64,000 bases of DNA from Allium sativum. Taxonomy: Eukaryota > Streptophyta > Magnoliopsida > Asparagales > Amaryllidaceae. The stretch is from positions 760,131,603 through 760,195,602 of the forward strand of contig CM060922.1 of assembly GCA_030737875.1 (NCBI GenBank), read 5' to 3'. Shown piece by piece: positions 47,129-57,940 of this stretch. The notes under the pieces were generated by a model. It was not told the DNA's origin, ran no database searches, and saw only the letters and a program-made list of their open reading frames with translations. The translations under genes and the position numbers were made by a program. Every line of letters starts with the position of its first letter. Position 1 is the stretch's first letter.

Positions 47129-48029
47129 TGGGATAAGGCATACTTAACTATGAATTAAGTATAACATGTTGTTGTAACCCAAAAAGGGAATAATTTATGA
47201 AATTGGAAAATAACATGTTGTGGGCTTATTAATGGACTTAAGTGGGTTAAGTATAAATTGAATTAATAAGCAAGGGTAACTTGGTGAATACGAAAAAAAG
47301 GAAGCTAATGTGAATAACCAAGTTAAATGAGAAAGTTGACGAGGTGGCACAAGCGTGAAATAAATGGTTAGACTTAGGGTCTAATGACACATAAAACTAA
47401 GGCGCTTGAAGCAATCTGTACGTTGTAGGATGAATAACCCAATGAGGTAGACCATGATGGTGTCGTAAGGCACGATGAGAGCGCACGTTCGCTATTTTGG
47501 CGGCTCCAACGGACTGGAAGGGGAAGCATGCGGCTTCCCCAGACGTTAAAGGTGCTTCTGGTAGTCCTCTGTAGTGGTTTAGCTTCGGGCTAGGATTACA
47601 GAGGTTGGGTCTGCGCGGAACTACCAGGTGGGTGGGCCTTGACTGCACAAGTAGGGGGCAGTCAGAATGTTGTACCGGTGGCATTAAAAGTGGTTCGGCG
47701 ATTGCCTCAGGCGGAGGTGGAGGGTCAAGACCAAACGATAGCAAGATCGTCGGACGCCTATCACCAACAGCCTAAGGAACGCGAAAAGGCAAGAGCTAAC
47801 CCCTAGAGATCGTTAACCTTTGCTATCAAGGGACGGGTGCGGGGAGACCCCACACGGATGTTTTGATTGTTTGCTTGTTAGGGGTGGTCGCTTAGCTCAT
47901 GTGGTCTTTACTAGTTGAGGGAGGGGCTGAGGTGGGGCCATAGCCACCATAGAAAAACCAGACCCGAGGGATATCTATACATTGGACACTCTTAGAGGCA
48001 GGCCCGTACAGATATAGAAAAGCTCCCGG

Positions 48030-48072
48030 CCGAGTTCCGTGTTTTTTGGTGTAGCCCTGCCACGAAACTTGG
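48030..48072 (+). ncRNA. 12-bp hairpin (H 3' LTR copy)
   Basis: CCGAGTTCCGTG pairs with CACGAAACTTGG with one mismatch and one G-U; counterpart of 41788-41830. Confidence 0.5.
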
Positions 48073-49493
48073 GTGCACAAGTAGAGGTTATATGCAGTAG
48101 AAACATCGAGTACGATTGATGATACGTACGTGGGAAAGTCTAGATACAACCATGTCTGCTCTGGGTGGTGTATCGTAGACTAGAGGGCATTATTCGGTAA
48201 TGGAACCAAACTCGATCGAATAGTTCGAGGATAGCAGTCAGTACGCTTACGTAGCACAGCGATAGTGGTTCTATGTGGATGTAGCGTTGTATGTTACTAT
48301 GACAGAGGATGAGGACTGCGCATATTACTGTGGCGATACAGAGGAGACCGTGCGAGTGGGGTATCACGGGGTGTACCTTAGTTTGGGGGTAGCTGCATAT
48401 ACACTATATTAGGTTAATCTACTGGGGGTAGATGGGTGTGACGTGTGTGTAAGCTTTGAGTGCTAATAACACGTATAACCTAATAAATAAGAAAGTGTAA
48501 TTGAACGGTATATGTAGGATTATTCAAGAAGTGTAGTTTAAATTCATTCACACAGAACTTATGTTCTGACCACTCCTCATAACATTCGCAGGTTAGACAG
48601 AGACTTATAGCTTTGGGAATACTGATTTAGCAGTATTGTGATTAAGGTAAAGCTATGTTTTAAATATATTATATTTTACTCCTTCGCTGTGAGGTGTTTT
48701 CCGAACTCTAACATATCACTTTTCTCTGTCTTTTTCTGCAGGATACCAGAGCAACCAACTCGGGTTCCGGTGGATTGGATTTTGAAAAAAATAATCAGTC
48801 CGTCGGAATCCGAGTTGTTACAGACACCAATCACGACAAACCCGAAATCTAATTTGATATTAAATACAAGGCTCTGAATAGAAATTGTATCGGTTTATAT
48901 TCAATATCAAATTCTGAAACCTACAAATATCGTATTTGGGGGTAACGATATATATATATATATATATATATTCCAAATTCCCCAACAATATCTGTATAAT
49001 CACGGAATCCAATATCGAAATATTCCGAAGATTTTTTCCATTCAAAACCACTCCAATTCATACATCGAAAAATTCTGGTTACTTTAAAACCCATTTTCAA
49101 ATCCAGTTTATTTATTTAAAAATCATTTAGATTATTATTCTAGTTATTAACTAGTTCTTTTTGATAAAAGTATATTTTTATCTTTTCAAAACTAGAATTT
49201 TTCATCCAAATTCTTTCCAAATCATTTATTATGATTTTAGATAATTTTCCCATATTTTTAATTATTTTACTATTGCCATTTCGGTCGATTTCCAATAACG
49301 GCCACCGAACTGCATCCATAGCGACCTTTTTTGAATTTGATTTGGACATATCTTAAAATACGACCATTCAAATTTAAATTTCTTATATCCGTTGGAAATC
49401 TCTTTTCGATACGAACCCAACGGTTCCAGTTTTAGGAGAATCCGACGGTCGGATCTTCCGTTAAATCATATTTTATGAATTCATATATAAATT

Positions 49494-50085
49494 CGTTTTA
49501 AAAACGATTACCATTTCGATTTTAAATCAAAACTGAACATTCCTTTATAAATTCGTTTTGAATTCATTTTAATACGATTTCAATTCCATTTCAATTTTCA
49601 AATCAAAACTGAATATTCCATAATATACTCGTTTTAAATTCATTTTAAAATGATTTCAATTTCATTTCAATTTTCAAATCAAAATTGATTGTTCCATAAT
49701 ATATACGTTTTAAATTCATTTTAAAACGATTTCAATTTCATTTCAATTTTCAAATCTAAATTGAATATTCCTTAATATATTCGTTTTAAATTCATTTTAA
49801 AATGATTTCAGTTTCATTTCAATTTTCAAATCAAAATTGAATATTCCTTAATATATTCGTTTTAAATTCGTTTTAAAACGATTTCAAATTCATTTCAATT
49901 TTCAAATCAAAATTGAATATTCCTTAATATATTCGTTTTAAATTCATTTTAAAACAATTTCAATTTCATTTCAATTTTTTAATCAAAACCAAATATTCCT
50001 TAATATATTCATTTTAAATTCATTTTAAAACGATTTCAATTTCAATTCAATTTTCAAATCAAAATTGAATATTCCATACCATTAT
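49494..50085. repeat. 76-bp tandem repeat in M, about 7.7 units
   Basis: Units starting CGTTTTAAATTCATTTTAAA begin at 49494 (short, 60 bp), 49554, 49630, 49706, 49782, 49858, 49934 and 50010, an exact 76-bp period after the first. It holds many small inverted motifs (CGTTTTAAA, TTTAAAACG). In LTR coordinates it sits about 2.4-3.0 kb from the M start, similar to the minisatellite position in E. Confidence 0.93.
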
Positions 50086-51139
50086 AATATTAAAATGATA
50101 ATATTTTCAAAATATCAGATTTTGAATTCACTTTTTGATATTCATTATAAAATGAATAAAATCGACAGAAAATCTCATTCGTGTTAAAATGGTGTTTAAC
50201 TACTTAACATGACTTCACATTTCACTATTTTCATGTCCATCCAAAATCGGACATCAAAATCACATTTTGATTATTCATTGAATATTATTTTTAAAATATT
50301 CATTAATTTTGAACTAGAATCAGACTCAATCAATTACCATATAATTTCAGTTATATGGATTTCATACATCGCATGTATATAATAATAATAATGATAAACA
50401 ATCAATAAAAATTCATACAACATCAAGAGTGCATTTTACAACTGTATAAGCATTAAAATAGATAAATAACGCTTATATAGTCTGTCAACCCATCGATTGA
50501 CATACCACTAATTATTAGGATCAGTGTATGTCAAATATCATCCCAATACCCGTATGGGGTTTTCAAACAACAAATACAGATTATTATTTGTGCAGTTTGG
50601 CGATGTGTAAAATTATCGTCCCAATCAAGATTAGATAAATAAGCGTACATAAACAAACCGTCCGATTTGTAAATGAATATTTATTTTATTTTCTTTCCAT
50701 GATAATTTTTATATATAGTTTATATAAATAATTTTATATACAATAAAATCAATCCCAATCACAATCCAAACAAACAACCAACCATGGTCTGTACAAAAAA
50801 TAGCGTTAGGAGCTACTAAGCTCCGTCTGCAACCTATTATATAATAACTGTAAAATAATTTAAGTGAGAGAGAGAGTTCTCACATTCGTTTCCACTCTGC
50901 CATTATTTTATTTCTGAATTCAGTACTGTTTTGATTTAGATTCGCCTCTAATTCTGTTTTGCTCTATTTCCATTCTGGTTAGTTCCACTGCGAAGTTCAC
51001 ATCTTTACGATTCCACCAAAACTGAAATCGTCGAATTCTGTTTTAGTTTGAACATGTTATGACCATATAAACATTGAATAAATTAAATGTCATATTTAAG
51101 TTAATAATTATGGCCAATTAAAATTAATTACACTTAAGC

Positions 51140-51360
51140 CCTTTCCCTCATCTCTCTATTGTTAGTCCTGGAACGAAACCGTACACCCTCGCACCATCCT
51201 TCAACCTTAGGGTTCGCCATAACTCCTTCCGCTTCACTCCGGACTTCGATCGGCCACCGCCCTGACGTCGGCCTTCGAAGCAGCTTCCCACGCCCAGAGT
51301 TCAGTCGAACTCGCCCCCTCCTAGCGGCGAAAAAAGGGATTCAAACGACTGATGTTTGAG
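51140..51360 (-). other. GC-richer island in M, possible transcribed leader
   Basis: This stretch is clearly richer in C, G and CpG than the AT-rich surroundings. The E LTR has a similar compositional island just after its TATA box (about 25000-25500), so this may be the leader of M on the minus strand. A captured gene fragment is an alternative. ORFs here are short and unrecognised. Confidence 0.35.
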
Positions 51361-51760
51361 CTCGAGTTTCGAGAAGCACACCCCACAAATAATGACCAAA
51401 TCCATATAAATTCATAGATCTAATATTTCTCTACTATTTTTGTGCATAAACCCCGAACTAATTCGAATTGGACAATGGGATTTTAGGGATTTAATTTGGA
51501 ACAGATGTAACACCCCGTAATTCTGTAACATTAAGTTTCACAAATTAAAGTATAATTAAATTTTAGAAGAAGAATTAAGGGAAACGGGTTACGCCATTGC
51601 GTTCGTCTCGAAATTCTGCTTGAGATAGAGTCCGAGTTTGTGTAAATTGGACTCCGTATGAAAAAAATATCCTTAAATTAAATATTGCAGCAAAACATGA
51701 AAAAAAGAGGAATGAGAAAAGAATAATGTTTAGCATTGTTCTAACTTTTGTAAGCAAAAG

Positions 51761-51832
51761 ACTTAGTAGCTCATTTGGTTGGAACACATGACTTGCATAC
51801 AAGAGGTACAGAGTTCGATCCCCGCCAGCGCC
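51761..51832 (+). other. tRNA-like (SINE-head-like) sequence in T-solo
   Basis: A box-A-like TAGCTCATTTGG (51767-51778) and a box-B-like AGTTCGATCCC (51812-51822) are spaced as in tRNA-derived promoters and followed by GCCAGCGCC. It resembles 10108-10190 and lies at nearly the same distance from its LTR start (about 255 versus 233 bp). T-right and T-left lack it. Confidence 0.55.
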
Positions 51833-51927
51833 CTATTTTTGTTTTTGGGGAATGGCTTAAAATAGCCTAGTGTGAACGCAGTTCAAAAAGTGGTTTAGTG
51901 TGAAAATGGGTAATTGGGAAGATAGAT

Positions 51928-51929
51928 AA

Positions 51930-51961
<32 letters not shown>

Positions 51962-51966
51962 ATATA
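51928..51966. repeat. TA microsatellite
   Basis: An imperfect run of TA dinucleotides inside T-solo. Confidence 0.85.
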
Positions 51967-52502
51967 TGACGTGTACGCATCATATAGCGTACGTTGCACA
52001 TTTTTGGTTGTCAAGGATTTGTTTTTTTTTTGTAAAAATAAAATAAAAAAATAAAATGGCCTTCTCTAATTGGATTTATGACAAATATTTAACATGTTAG
52101 TACATATGTGCATTTATGTCATAAACATACAAATTTAATAAAAATGTGTGGATGCATGCAGTAAAAAGAAAGATTTATGCATACAGTAAATGGGGATTTT
52201 TAAAGAGGAAGAATATGTATACGGTAAAGGGAAGATGTATCTATTAAATATGTATTTATGTTTGATGGATTGGCAGTAAATAATAAATGTTGATAATGTA
52301 CATTAAGAGAGTAGTTATGGCATAAGTGAATTAGGAATTATTTACATATAGAATTTGTCCTAAATGAGAAATGTGTACATTGTAGAATATATATATATAT
52401 ATATACGCTAAAACGTGAAATTACATGTAATTGGAATAGTAATTATGACATAATTTAAAATAGGAGTATTTTACAGTCCTTAATTGTGAACATTTAATAT
52501 GC

Positions 52503-52629
52503 TGAGTCAATGCTGAGTCATTTCTGACTCATTGCTGAGTCAATAGGATAATTCTATCTTGACTGAACGGTTGTGGTCATTTCTAGGGTTAATCAAATGG
52601 CCTAAATTAATCCTAAAATTCTATATATA
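52503..52629 (+). promoter_or_regulatory. T-solo promoter: four TGAGTCA/TGACTCA sites and TATA box
   Basis: TGAGTCA occurs at 52503, 52514 and 52536 and TGACTCA at 52525, spaced about 11 bp. TATATATA follows at 52622. TGA(G/C)TCA is the known GCN4/AP-1-type core bound by bZIP factors. In the other T and H LTRs this position holds GTCGAC-type motifs instead. Confidence 0.6.
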
Positions 52630-53995
52630 CAACCTAGCTCTTAACCTAATTCACACAATTAAACTTGGAGTCGTCACGCTGCTGTAAGATAGCTTGAAAT
52701 GGTCGCCGCCTAAAGCTTAAAGACAGACAAAGCTAGAACAAAGCTAATTCAAATTTGAGATTAAAGCTACTAATAAAATCAAAACAACATCTACCTAAAG
52801 GAACGCATCTCAATTTCAGAACCTCAGATCTCAGAAAAACAAGACCGTCTTGCGTTGTAAGGATAGTGGCTCTTTAGATGGGAATGCGATTAAGACATGA
52901 TTTGTTGTAAATTGTAATATGGAATTATATCATTATTAACGATGTTGTTTTATATTTGTTATTTGTGATAATTTGAATGATTGTGGTGATTGAATCTTTT
53001 ATGTATTGTGAATCAAAAAATCAACACCTTATGCGAATTGTATGTATACAGTTAGATCTAAATATATGCTTATGCAAGTTATAGGTTGCAAGCTAGATTT
53101 ACACAAATATTTATATCATTCATGTAGGCTCTATGTATATATGTTTAAACCAATTGTGCCTACATGACTAGAATAGATCTATATTCACATGTTTTTATGC
53201 AAGTGAGAACTTATAATCGGATCCATGTCAAGATCCGTTTAGGATTCATATGAAAGTTTATTGTTAGATCAATGTTTATACATATGTGTTGCAAGTTCAC
53301 ACCCTTAAGTGGTTGTCAAAGTTATACATATAGTTTTGTCTTACGCCAGTTTTATGATTGAGGTTATGCCTAGACCTATGCATTAACATGTTATACCATA
53401 TTTTAGTGGATTCATATGACACCTATTAGGTTATACTATGTTATACCTTTATGTTAGGCTAAAACTGTATGATTCATGTGACACCTATTTAACTAGGCCC
53501 AATATTTATATGCAAGTTTGTGGCATGTTATGCAATGTTATGATATTCATGTCGATTATTTTGCAAGTTCACACCTATGATATTCATGTTGATTATTTTG
53601 CAAGTTCACACCTATGATGTTCATATTGACTATGTCGGGAATGCCAAGTTTACACCTATGACATGTTCATGTTAATGAATTATTTTTATGCCAATTTTGT
53701 GTACGCTAAATTAGGCTAAGTTTTTAGCCTAATATTATATGTCAAAATCATGCGGACGGAAAATTAGGCTAAGAATGTTAGCCTAATATTTAGACTGGGT
53801 AACGTTGGGTAAAATTGGTAATTATAGGAAACTTGACATAAATTGGTTAAAAATCACATAAGTGATTTATGGCATAAAATGGTATTAATTATATACCTAA
53901 ACTAATGAGATTGATTGGAAACAAATTTGGCAGTAACTTGAATTTGAATAATTTACATAATTAAAATGTAAATTAGAAAATACGAATATGCTTAA

Positions 53996-54196
53996 CCCGA
54001 GGTTGGATTGAGTTGTGATGTAAACCTGCCCGGACCCGCCTGGCTGTCCAGTAATCACAACAATACCTATCCAATGTGAGAGGTTAAGGCATTGAGCCCA
54101 ATAAAGACCCGAGGTTAGACTGAGTTGTGGCGTAAGACTGCCCGGAACCGACCGACATACAGGCAGCCACAACAATACCTGTCTAATGTGAGTGGT
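53996..54196 (+). repeat. Hairpin doublet in T-solo
   Basis: Unit 1 (53997-54085) pairs GTTGTGAT with ATCACAAC and TTGGAT with ATCCAA. Unit 2 (54107-54196) pairs GTTGTGGC with GCCACAAC and TTAGAC with GTCTAA. All four stems are perfect, with different bases from each other and from H. Confidence 0.82.
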
Positions 54197-54240
54197 TGGT
54201 GCTTTAATAAGACAATTAAAGCTAAGTTAGGATTGGTAGA

Positions 54241-54760
54241 GTTAAGTTAACTAAAACACTTAACCAACTTAACATGTTAACAAGACAAGACTTGTAGGGG
54301 TTAAGTAACTAAGAAAACACTTAGCCAATTTAACATGTTAACTAGACTAGAAGGTGAGGTTAAGTAAAGTTAATACACTTAACCAATTTAACATGTTAAC
54401 TAGACTAGAGGTTGGGGTTAAGTAAAATTAATACACTTAGCCAAATTAGTATGTTAGCTGGACTAGAGCGTAGGGTTAAGTAAACTTAGAACACTTAACC
54501 ATCATAGTGTGATAAATGAATAGGGTTAAGTTAAAGCATGAAGGGACAATACTTAACCATTAGAACATGTTAATTAAACGGATGTTAGGGTTAAGTTAAC
54601 TAAGGAAACACTTAACCGTTATAACATGTTAGTTAAAACAGATGGGCAAGGTTAAGTCAACGTGAATTACTGATAACACTTAACCAGTTTAACATGACAA
54701 ATGAATGGGTTAAGTTAACTTGTATCGACTAATGACACTTAACCAATCCAACTTGATGAG
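54241..54760 (+). repeat. Tandem array of GGTTAAGT/ACTTAACC hairpins in T-solo
   Basis: Nine units start GTTAAGT at 54241, 54300, 54359, 54417, 54475, 54525, 54590, 54651 and 54709 (period 50-65, usually 58). Most units contain the inverted partner ACTTAACC 12-25 nt later and an AACATGTTAA palindrome. Confidence 0.8.
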
Positions 54761-55398
54761 AAAGAGAACTAAGTAGTAAACCTTGGTTGAAAGGGGCTAA
54801 GTAGTAAACCTTAGTTAAGAAAACGATGATTCAGGAAACTAAGTGGTAAACCTTAGTTAGGAAAACTAAGTAGTAATTCTTAGTAAAACACGAGGAGGAG
54901 CGAACGTCCATCTAATCTTAAAGAAGGCTCCAACGAATTGGGTTACGAAGCCCGAGGCTTCGAGAGGACGTGAGGGTACCCTTGGTATCCCTCTATGAGA
55001 ATGCAGATGATCCGCCTGGGCTCACAGAGGTTAAGGTCTGCGTTAGAAGAACCAAGGGTATGCCTTGGTTGCAATATAAGGCAAGCTAAAGACTAGGATG
55101 GACCAGCGTGATTCGGCGGGACAAATGGCCCTGTGATAGCGACCCGTCGTCTACCTACCATCTTGAGTCAGTCGAGATACGTAAAGCAGAAAGGAGGAGA
55201 ACTCCAAAAGACCATATACTTGCTATCTAGTTATGGGTGAGGATGGCCATAAGACAGTGGGGCATAGGGGGCCTGCGTATAGTTCTCAATTTTTCAAGGG
55301 TGGCCTTTCATTAGTTGAGGGAGGGGTCAGGTGGGACCATAGCCACTGGAAAAAACAGACCTTTGCATCTGCATCGGCAGATATCTAAAAGCTCCCGA

Positions 55399-55440
55399 CC
55401 GAGTTCTGTGTTTCTAGAATAGCCCTGCCACGGAACTCGG
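55399..55440 (+). ncRNA. 12-bp hairpin (T-solo copy)
   Basis: CCGAGTTCTGTG (55399-55410) pairs with CACGGAACTCGG (55429-55440), all 12 positions with one U-G. It is the counterpart of 41788-41830 in H and is preceded in both by AGCTCCCGA. Confidence 0.6.
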
Positions 55441-56353
55441 GTCGCACATTTCAGGACATGTGCATCTAGACAGCGATAAACGATTCGTGACACATACATG
55501 GGGAAAGTCTAGGAACATATACCACTATAGATAGTGCGTCCTAGACTAGGGGCATCGTTCGACAGGTAGCATAATCCGTAGCTGGACCTAGGTGGCATAA
55601 ATCCTGAATCCGAGAAGTATTAGATAAGTCGCATAAACCCTAGTTGAATCTAGGAAGCTCTCGATAAGAAAACCCTAGATTAGATCTAGGTAATAAATAA
55701 TAGATGTACACCTAAAGGCAACCGCAATTACAGGGATTGGGATCACGTTATCATCTTTATACAGATTACTAGTTGGGATACTAGTTAGGTGGTGCAGAAA
55801 TATAGAATGGGGTGTGATAGTATATTCGGTTTAAACTGTCTTGCTTTGGTTTATATTAGTCTGTTATTCTGGTACTGTCCCATTTTCCAGTTTACTCCTG
55901 TCATGAACTTTATCCTGTTCACATGCTAAAAGCCACTAGACTTACTCAGGCTTTATGTCTGACTCTGTTTTTCTTTCGTCTTCTTTTCTTCCGTTCCACC
56001 CCCCAGGTAGTCAGGGAGGGAATAGCTCTGCTTAGTATGGACTGTTACTCTTTCCAAGCTTGAAGACTCTTGGATATATCGCTTCAGACTCTCTTTTCCG
56101 CTGCTATGGCTGGCTTATGCTACATTGGGGAATATAAATGTTATTTTATGCTTCTTTATTTTGTAAGACAGATGATACTCTGGTATTGGAAAGCAATTGT
56201 TGTACAAACTATTTTATCAATAAAGTAAAGTTTATTTTCCGCTGTTTTAATTTTGTTTGTCTTGTAATTTATCTGCATCTTTTACCTTAAATGCTCCACA
56301 GAACTTAGTGCATTCCCTTTGTGAGTGACACTAACGGATGTGGGGGTGTTACA

Positions 56354-57309
56354 ACGGAAATGGCCATTGATCGGCTTAGGAGGCGGCGCTTTAGTTGGTA
56401 ATTAGGGTTCTGTGAAATGGAGGGGATTTTATATTATTTTTATTATTATTTTAATAATTTATTCATTTATTACTTGTTTAACACCTCTAACTCCAAACCA
56501 AACCCAACGACTGTCGCCCATAATCAAATACGCCCATTCTGAACACAATGGGATATGTTTTGTAAGCCAATTCTATCATTTCGATTAGTTTTTATCAAAA
56601 TTAAAATATAAATCAATATATATTGAATTCAAACGTACATTGTAATTCACCGGGGCCACATACTGACTCCAAAAATTCTAGAAAAATAAATCTAGCTATG
56701 TTTTGATGTTATGGTCCTAACAAAATTAATTTCGTCGAATTTGGAGACCGTTTGAAATATGGTCAATTTCCAATCGATTAAATTCAAATTGAAATTACCA
56801 AAAGTGTTTAAATTCACCACTCTCCCATATTTATTCCAAAAATTACAAAAATTGGAATCTAGCAATAATTTGACATTCCAGATCCAACAAAAGTGGTCTC
56901 GTCAAAAACGGAGGTCGTTTGCAAAATGGCTATTTTTAAGGGCTATATATTATATTAAATTCCATAGCGACTATTTTAAATTTTAAACTGGACATAACTT
57001 TTCATTTACATTATGAAATCTATATTTTTCACATTCGTTAGAAAGATATAATTAAACATATTCAAATATTTCCCATTTTACTGAAATCCGATTTATTTTG
57101 AATCCTTTACATTCATTTGAAATTTAAAATCGAATTTTCAAACTACCGCGCCATTTCAGGGTCGTTTTATAATTAAATTAAATTTATACGTTATAACATC
57201 GATTTAGATAAATTTATATTTGCTAATATTTAAAATAAATCAATTTAAAATGCATTAAAATAGCTAAAATAAAAATTTTAAATTAGTTCTGAAAATCCGG
57301 GTTGTTACA
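56354..57309 (-). mobile_element. M solo LTR, 5' end
   Basis: The first part of M in its own orientation, starting TGTAACAACCCGGATTTTC at 57309. It contains a GCGCGGTAGTTTGAAAATTCG-like stretch also present in the R and E LTR starts. The first five bases (56354-56358) are the T-solo duplication. No gene is seen. Confidence 0.82.
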
Positions 57310-57314
57310 CCACT

Positions 57315-57587
57315 AATTTGAAATACTAACATACGGGAACCATCTTTCTTCAGTACAAAACATATTGTACACCTCCCACCCAAATTACCTAAGGGTCTCA
57401 GATTTCCATATTCATTCCTTTAGTGTACAAAACAGATATCCCAATTCTTACCATATTATGTTCTTTCTATTTACTGGGTTCCTCTTGTGGATCTAGGTAT
57501 ATAACATATATATATATATATTTAAAAATACAAATACGTTCACTCACTATCTATATAGGAATCATAAACCTAGGCCCTGATACCTGA
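57315..57587 (-). mobile_element. H' internal region, 5' part with decayed primer site
   Basis: This resumes H' after M. A stretch near 57530-57575 matches the start of the H internal region (ACGAGTGAGCG-like). The primer site at about 57574-57585 is mutated from the usual TGGTATCAGAGC (one or two changes). Non-coding. Confidence 0.8.
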
Positions 57588-57940
57588 TGTAACAACCTGA
57601 ATTCCAACAGACAATTTTTTTTATAAATTCTAATCTATCGAAACTCGTGTTGGTTTGTCTGGTATCCTGCAGAAAAGACAGAAATAATAAACATATTAGA
57701 GCTTAGAAAACATCTCACAGTGGAATGGAATAAAATATAATATAATCAAAATATAGCCTTACTTAGATAATAATACTGCCTAACCAGTATCCAAAGCTAT
57801 CATATCTCTGCCACAAATCTTACCTGCGAGTATATTGTGAGGAAGGAGTCAGAAAACAAGTTCTGGTGACTGGATTAAAAATTCACATTCTGGATAACCC
57901 TACATATACCATTCAATTACATTTTCTTATTTATGAGGTT
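57588..57940 (-). mobile_element. H' 5' LTR, partial
   Basis: It begins on the plus strand with TGTAACAACCTGAATTCC and matches 6497-6848 closely up to ATGAGGTT, where X interrupts it. It proves that the two ends of the nested block belong to one element. Confidence 0.88.

Larger units (their letters stand above)
15356..48822 (+). mobile_element. H: non-autonomous LTR retrotransposon with 4.1-kb LTRs, host of R and E
   Basis: The 5' LTR is 15356-42584 (about 4116 bp once R and E, each with one TSD copy, are removed). The primer site is 42587-42598, the internal region 42585-44679 (2095 bp) and the 3' LTR 44680-48822 (4143 bp). GACAC duplications flank it. The two LTRs differ by roughly 2% over the first 330 bp by eye, so H is older than R and E, consistent with the nesting. 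The internal region has no gag or pol, so H must have used proteins made by another element. Its structure fits the class called LARD (large retrotransposon derivative). Confidence 0.92.
44680..48822 (+). mobile_element. H 3' LTR (4143 bp)
   Basis: An uninterrupted copy of the H LTR, from TGTAACACCCCGC to GAGTTGTTACA, followed by GACAC (48823-48827). It shows the empty sites of both nested insertions (near 47188 for R and 47932 for E). ORFs in it are short and unconvincing. Confidence 0.93.
48823..51505 (-). mobile_element. M solo LTR, middle part
   Basis: M resumes after H (TSD copy 48823-48827) and continues to 51505, where T-solo inserted. It is mostly AT-rich and contains a 76-bp tandem repeat and a GC-richer island. 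A TA microsatellite lies near 48950-48970. No gene is visible. Confidence 0.8.
51506..56353 (+). mobile_element. T-solo: solo LTR of family T (4848 bp)
   Basis: It runs from TGTAACACCCCGTAATTCTG to GGGGGTGTTACA. It is flanked by ACAGA (51501-51505) and ACGGA (56354-56358), a target duplication with one change. Its start (AAACGGGTTACGCCATTGCG) and end match T-right. No primer site or internal sequence adjoins either end, so it is a solo LTR. It sits in M. Confidence 0.88.
12506..57314 (-). mobile_element. M: solo LTR of about 6.5 kb, in three pieces
   Basis: M starts (own orientation) TGTAACAACCCGG at 57309 and ends GGGTTGTTTCA at 12511. It is bounded by CCACT duplications (12506-12510 and 57310-57314). 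Removing H and T-solo with one copy of each TSD leaves about 6.47 kb in the pieces 12511-15355, 48828-51505 and 56359-57309. No second LTR edge, primer site or polypurine tract appears in those pieces, so it is best read as a solo LTR left by LTR-LTR recombination. Its start resembles the R and E LTR starts (shared ATGGCGCGGTAGTT-like motif). A stretch at 13945-13985 resembles E near 27792-27830, so M may be a distant relative of E. Confidence 0.8.
6497..57940 (-). mobile_element. H' element: outermost minus-strand LTR retrotransposon, split by a 44.8-kb nested block
   Basis: The 3' LTR is 6497-10423, the internal region is 10424-12510 plus 57315-57587, and the 5' LTR starts at 57588. The first 353 bases of that LTR (57588-57940) match 6497-6848 of the 3' LTR closely before X interrupts it. 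The two internal pieces join without gap against the internal region of the related element H (42585-44679). The join carries a CCACT target duplication (12506-12510 and 57310-57314) made by the M insertion. No gag or pol remains, so H' is a non-autonomous element. The remainder of its 5' LTR lies beyond the window. Confidence 0.88.

Noticed and set aside
15351..48827. Reading 15-48 kb as several unrelated elements
   Set aside because: The GACAC duplication, the empty sites in the H 3' LTR and the length match of the reassembled 5' LTR (4116 versus 4143 bp) show a single H element with two insertions.
51159..51359. 66-codon ORF in the GC-richer island as a gene
   Set aside because: Short, no recognisable domain, and probably antisense to the M leader.
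51761..51832. Functional tRNA gene
   Set aside because: Box A and box B-like motifs exist, but the T-arm and anticodon arm do not pair properly. SINE-type or decayed tRNA sequence is more likely.
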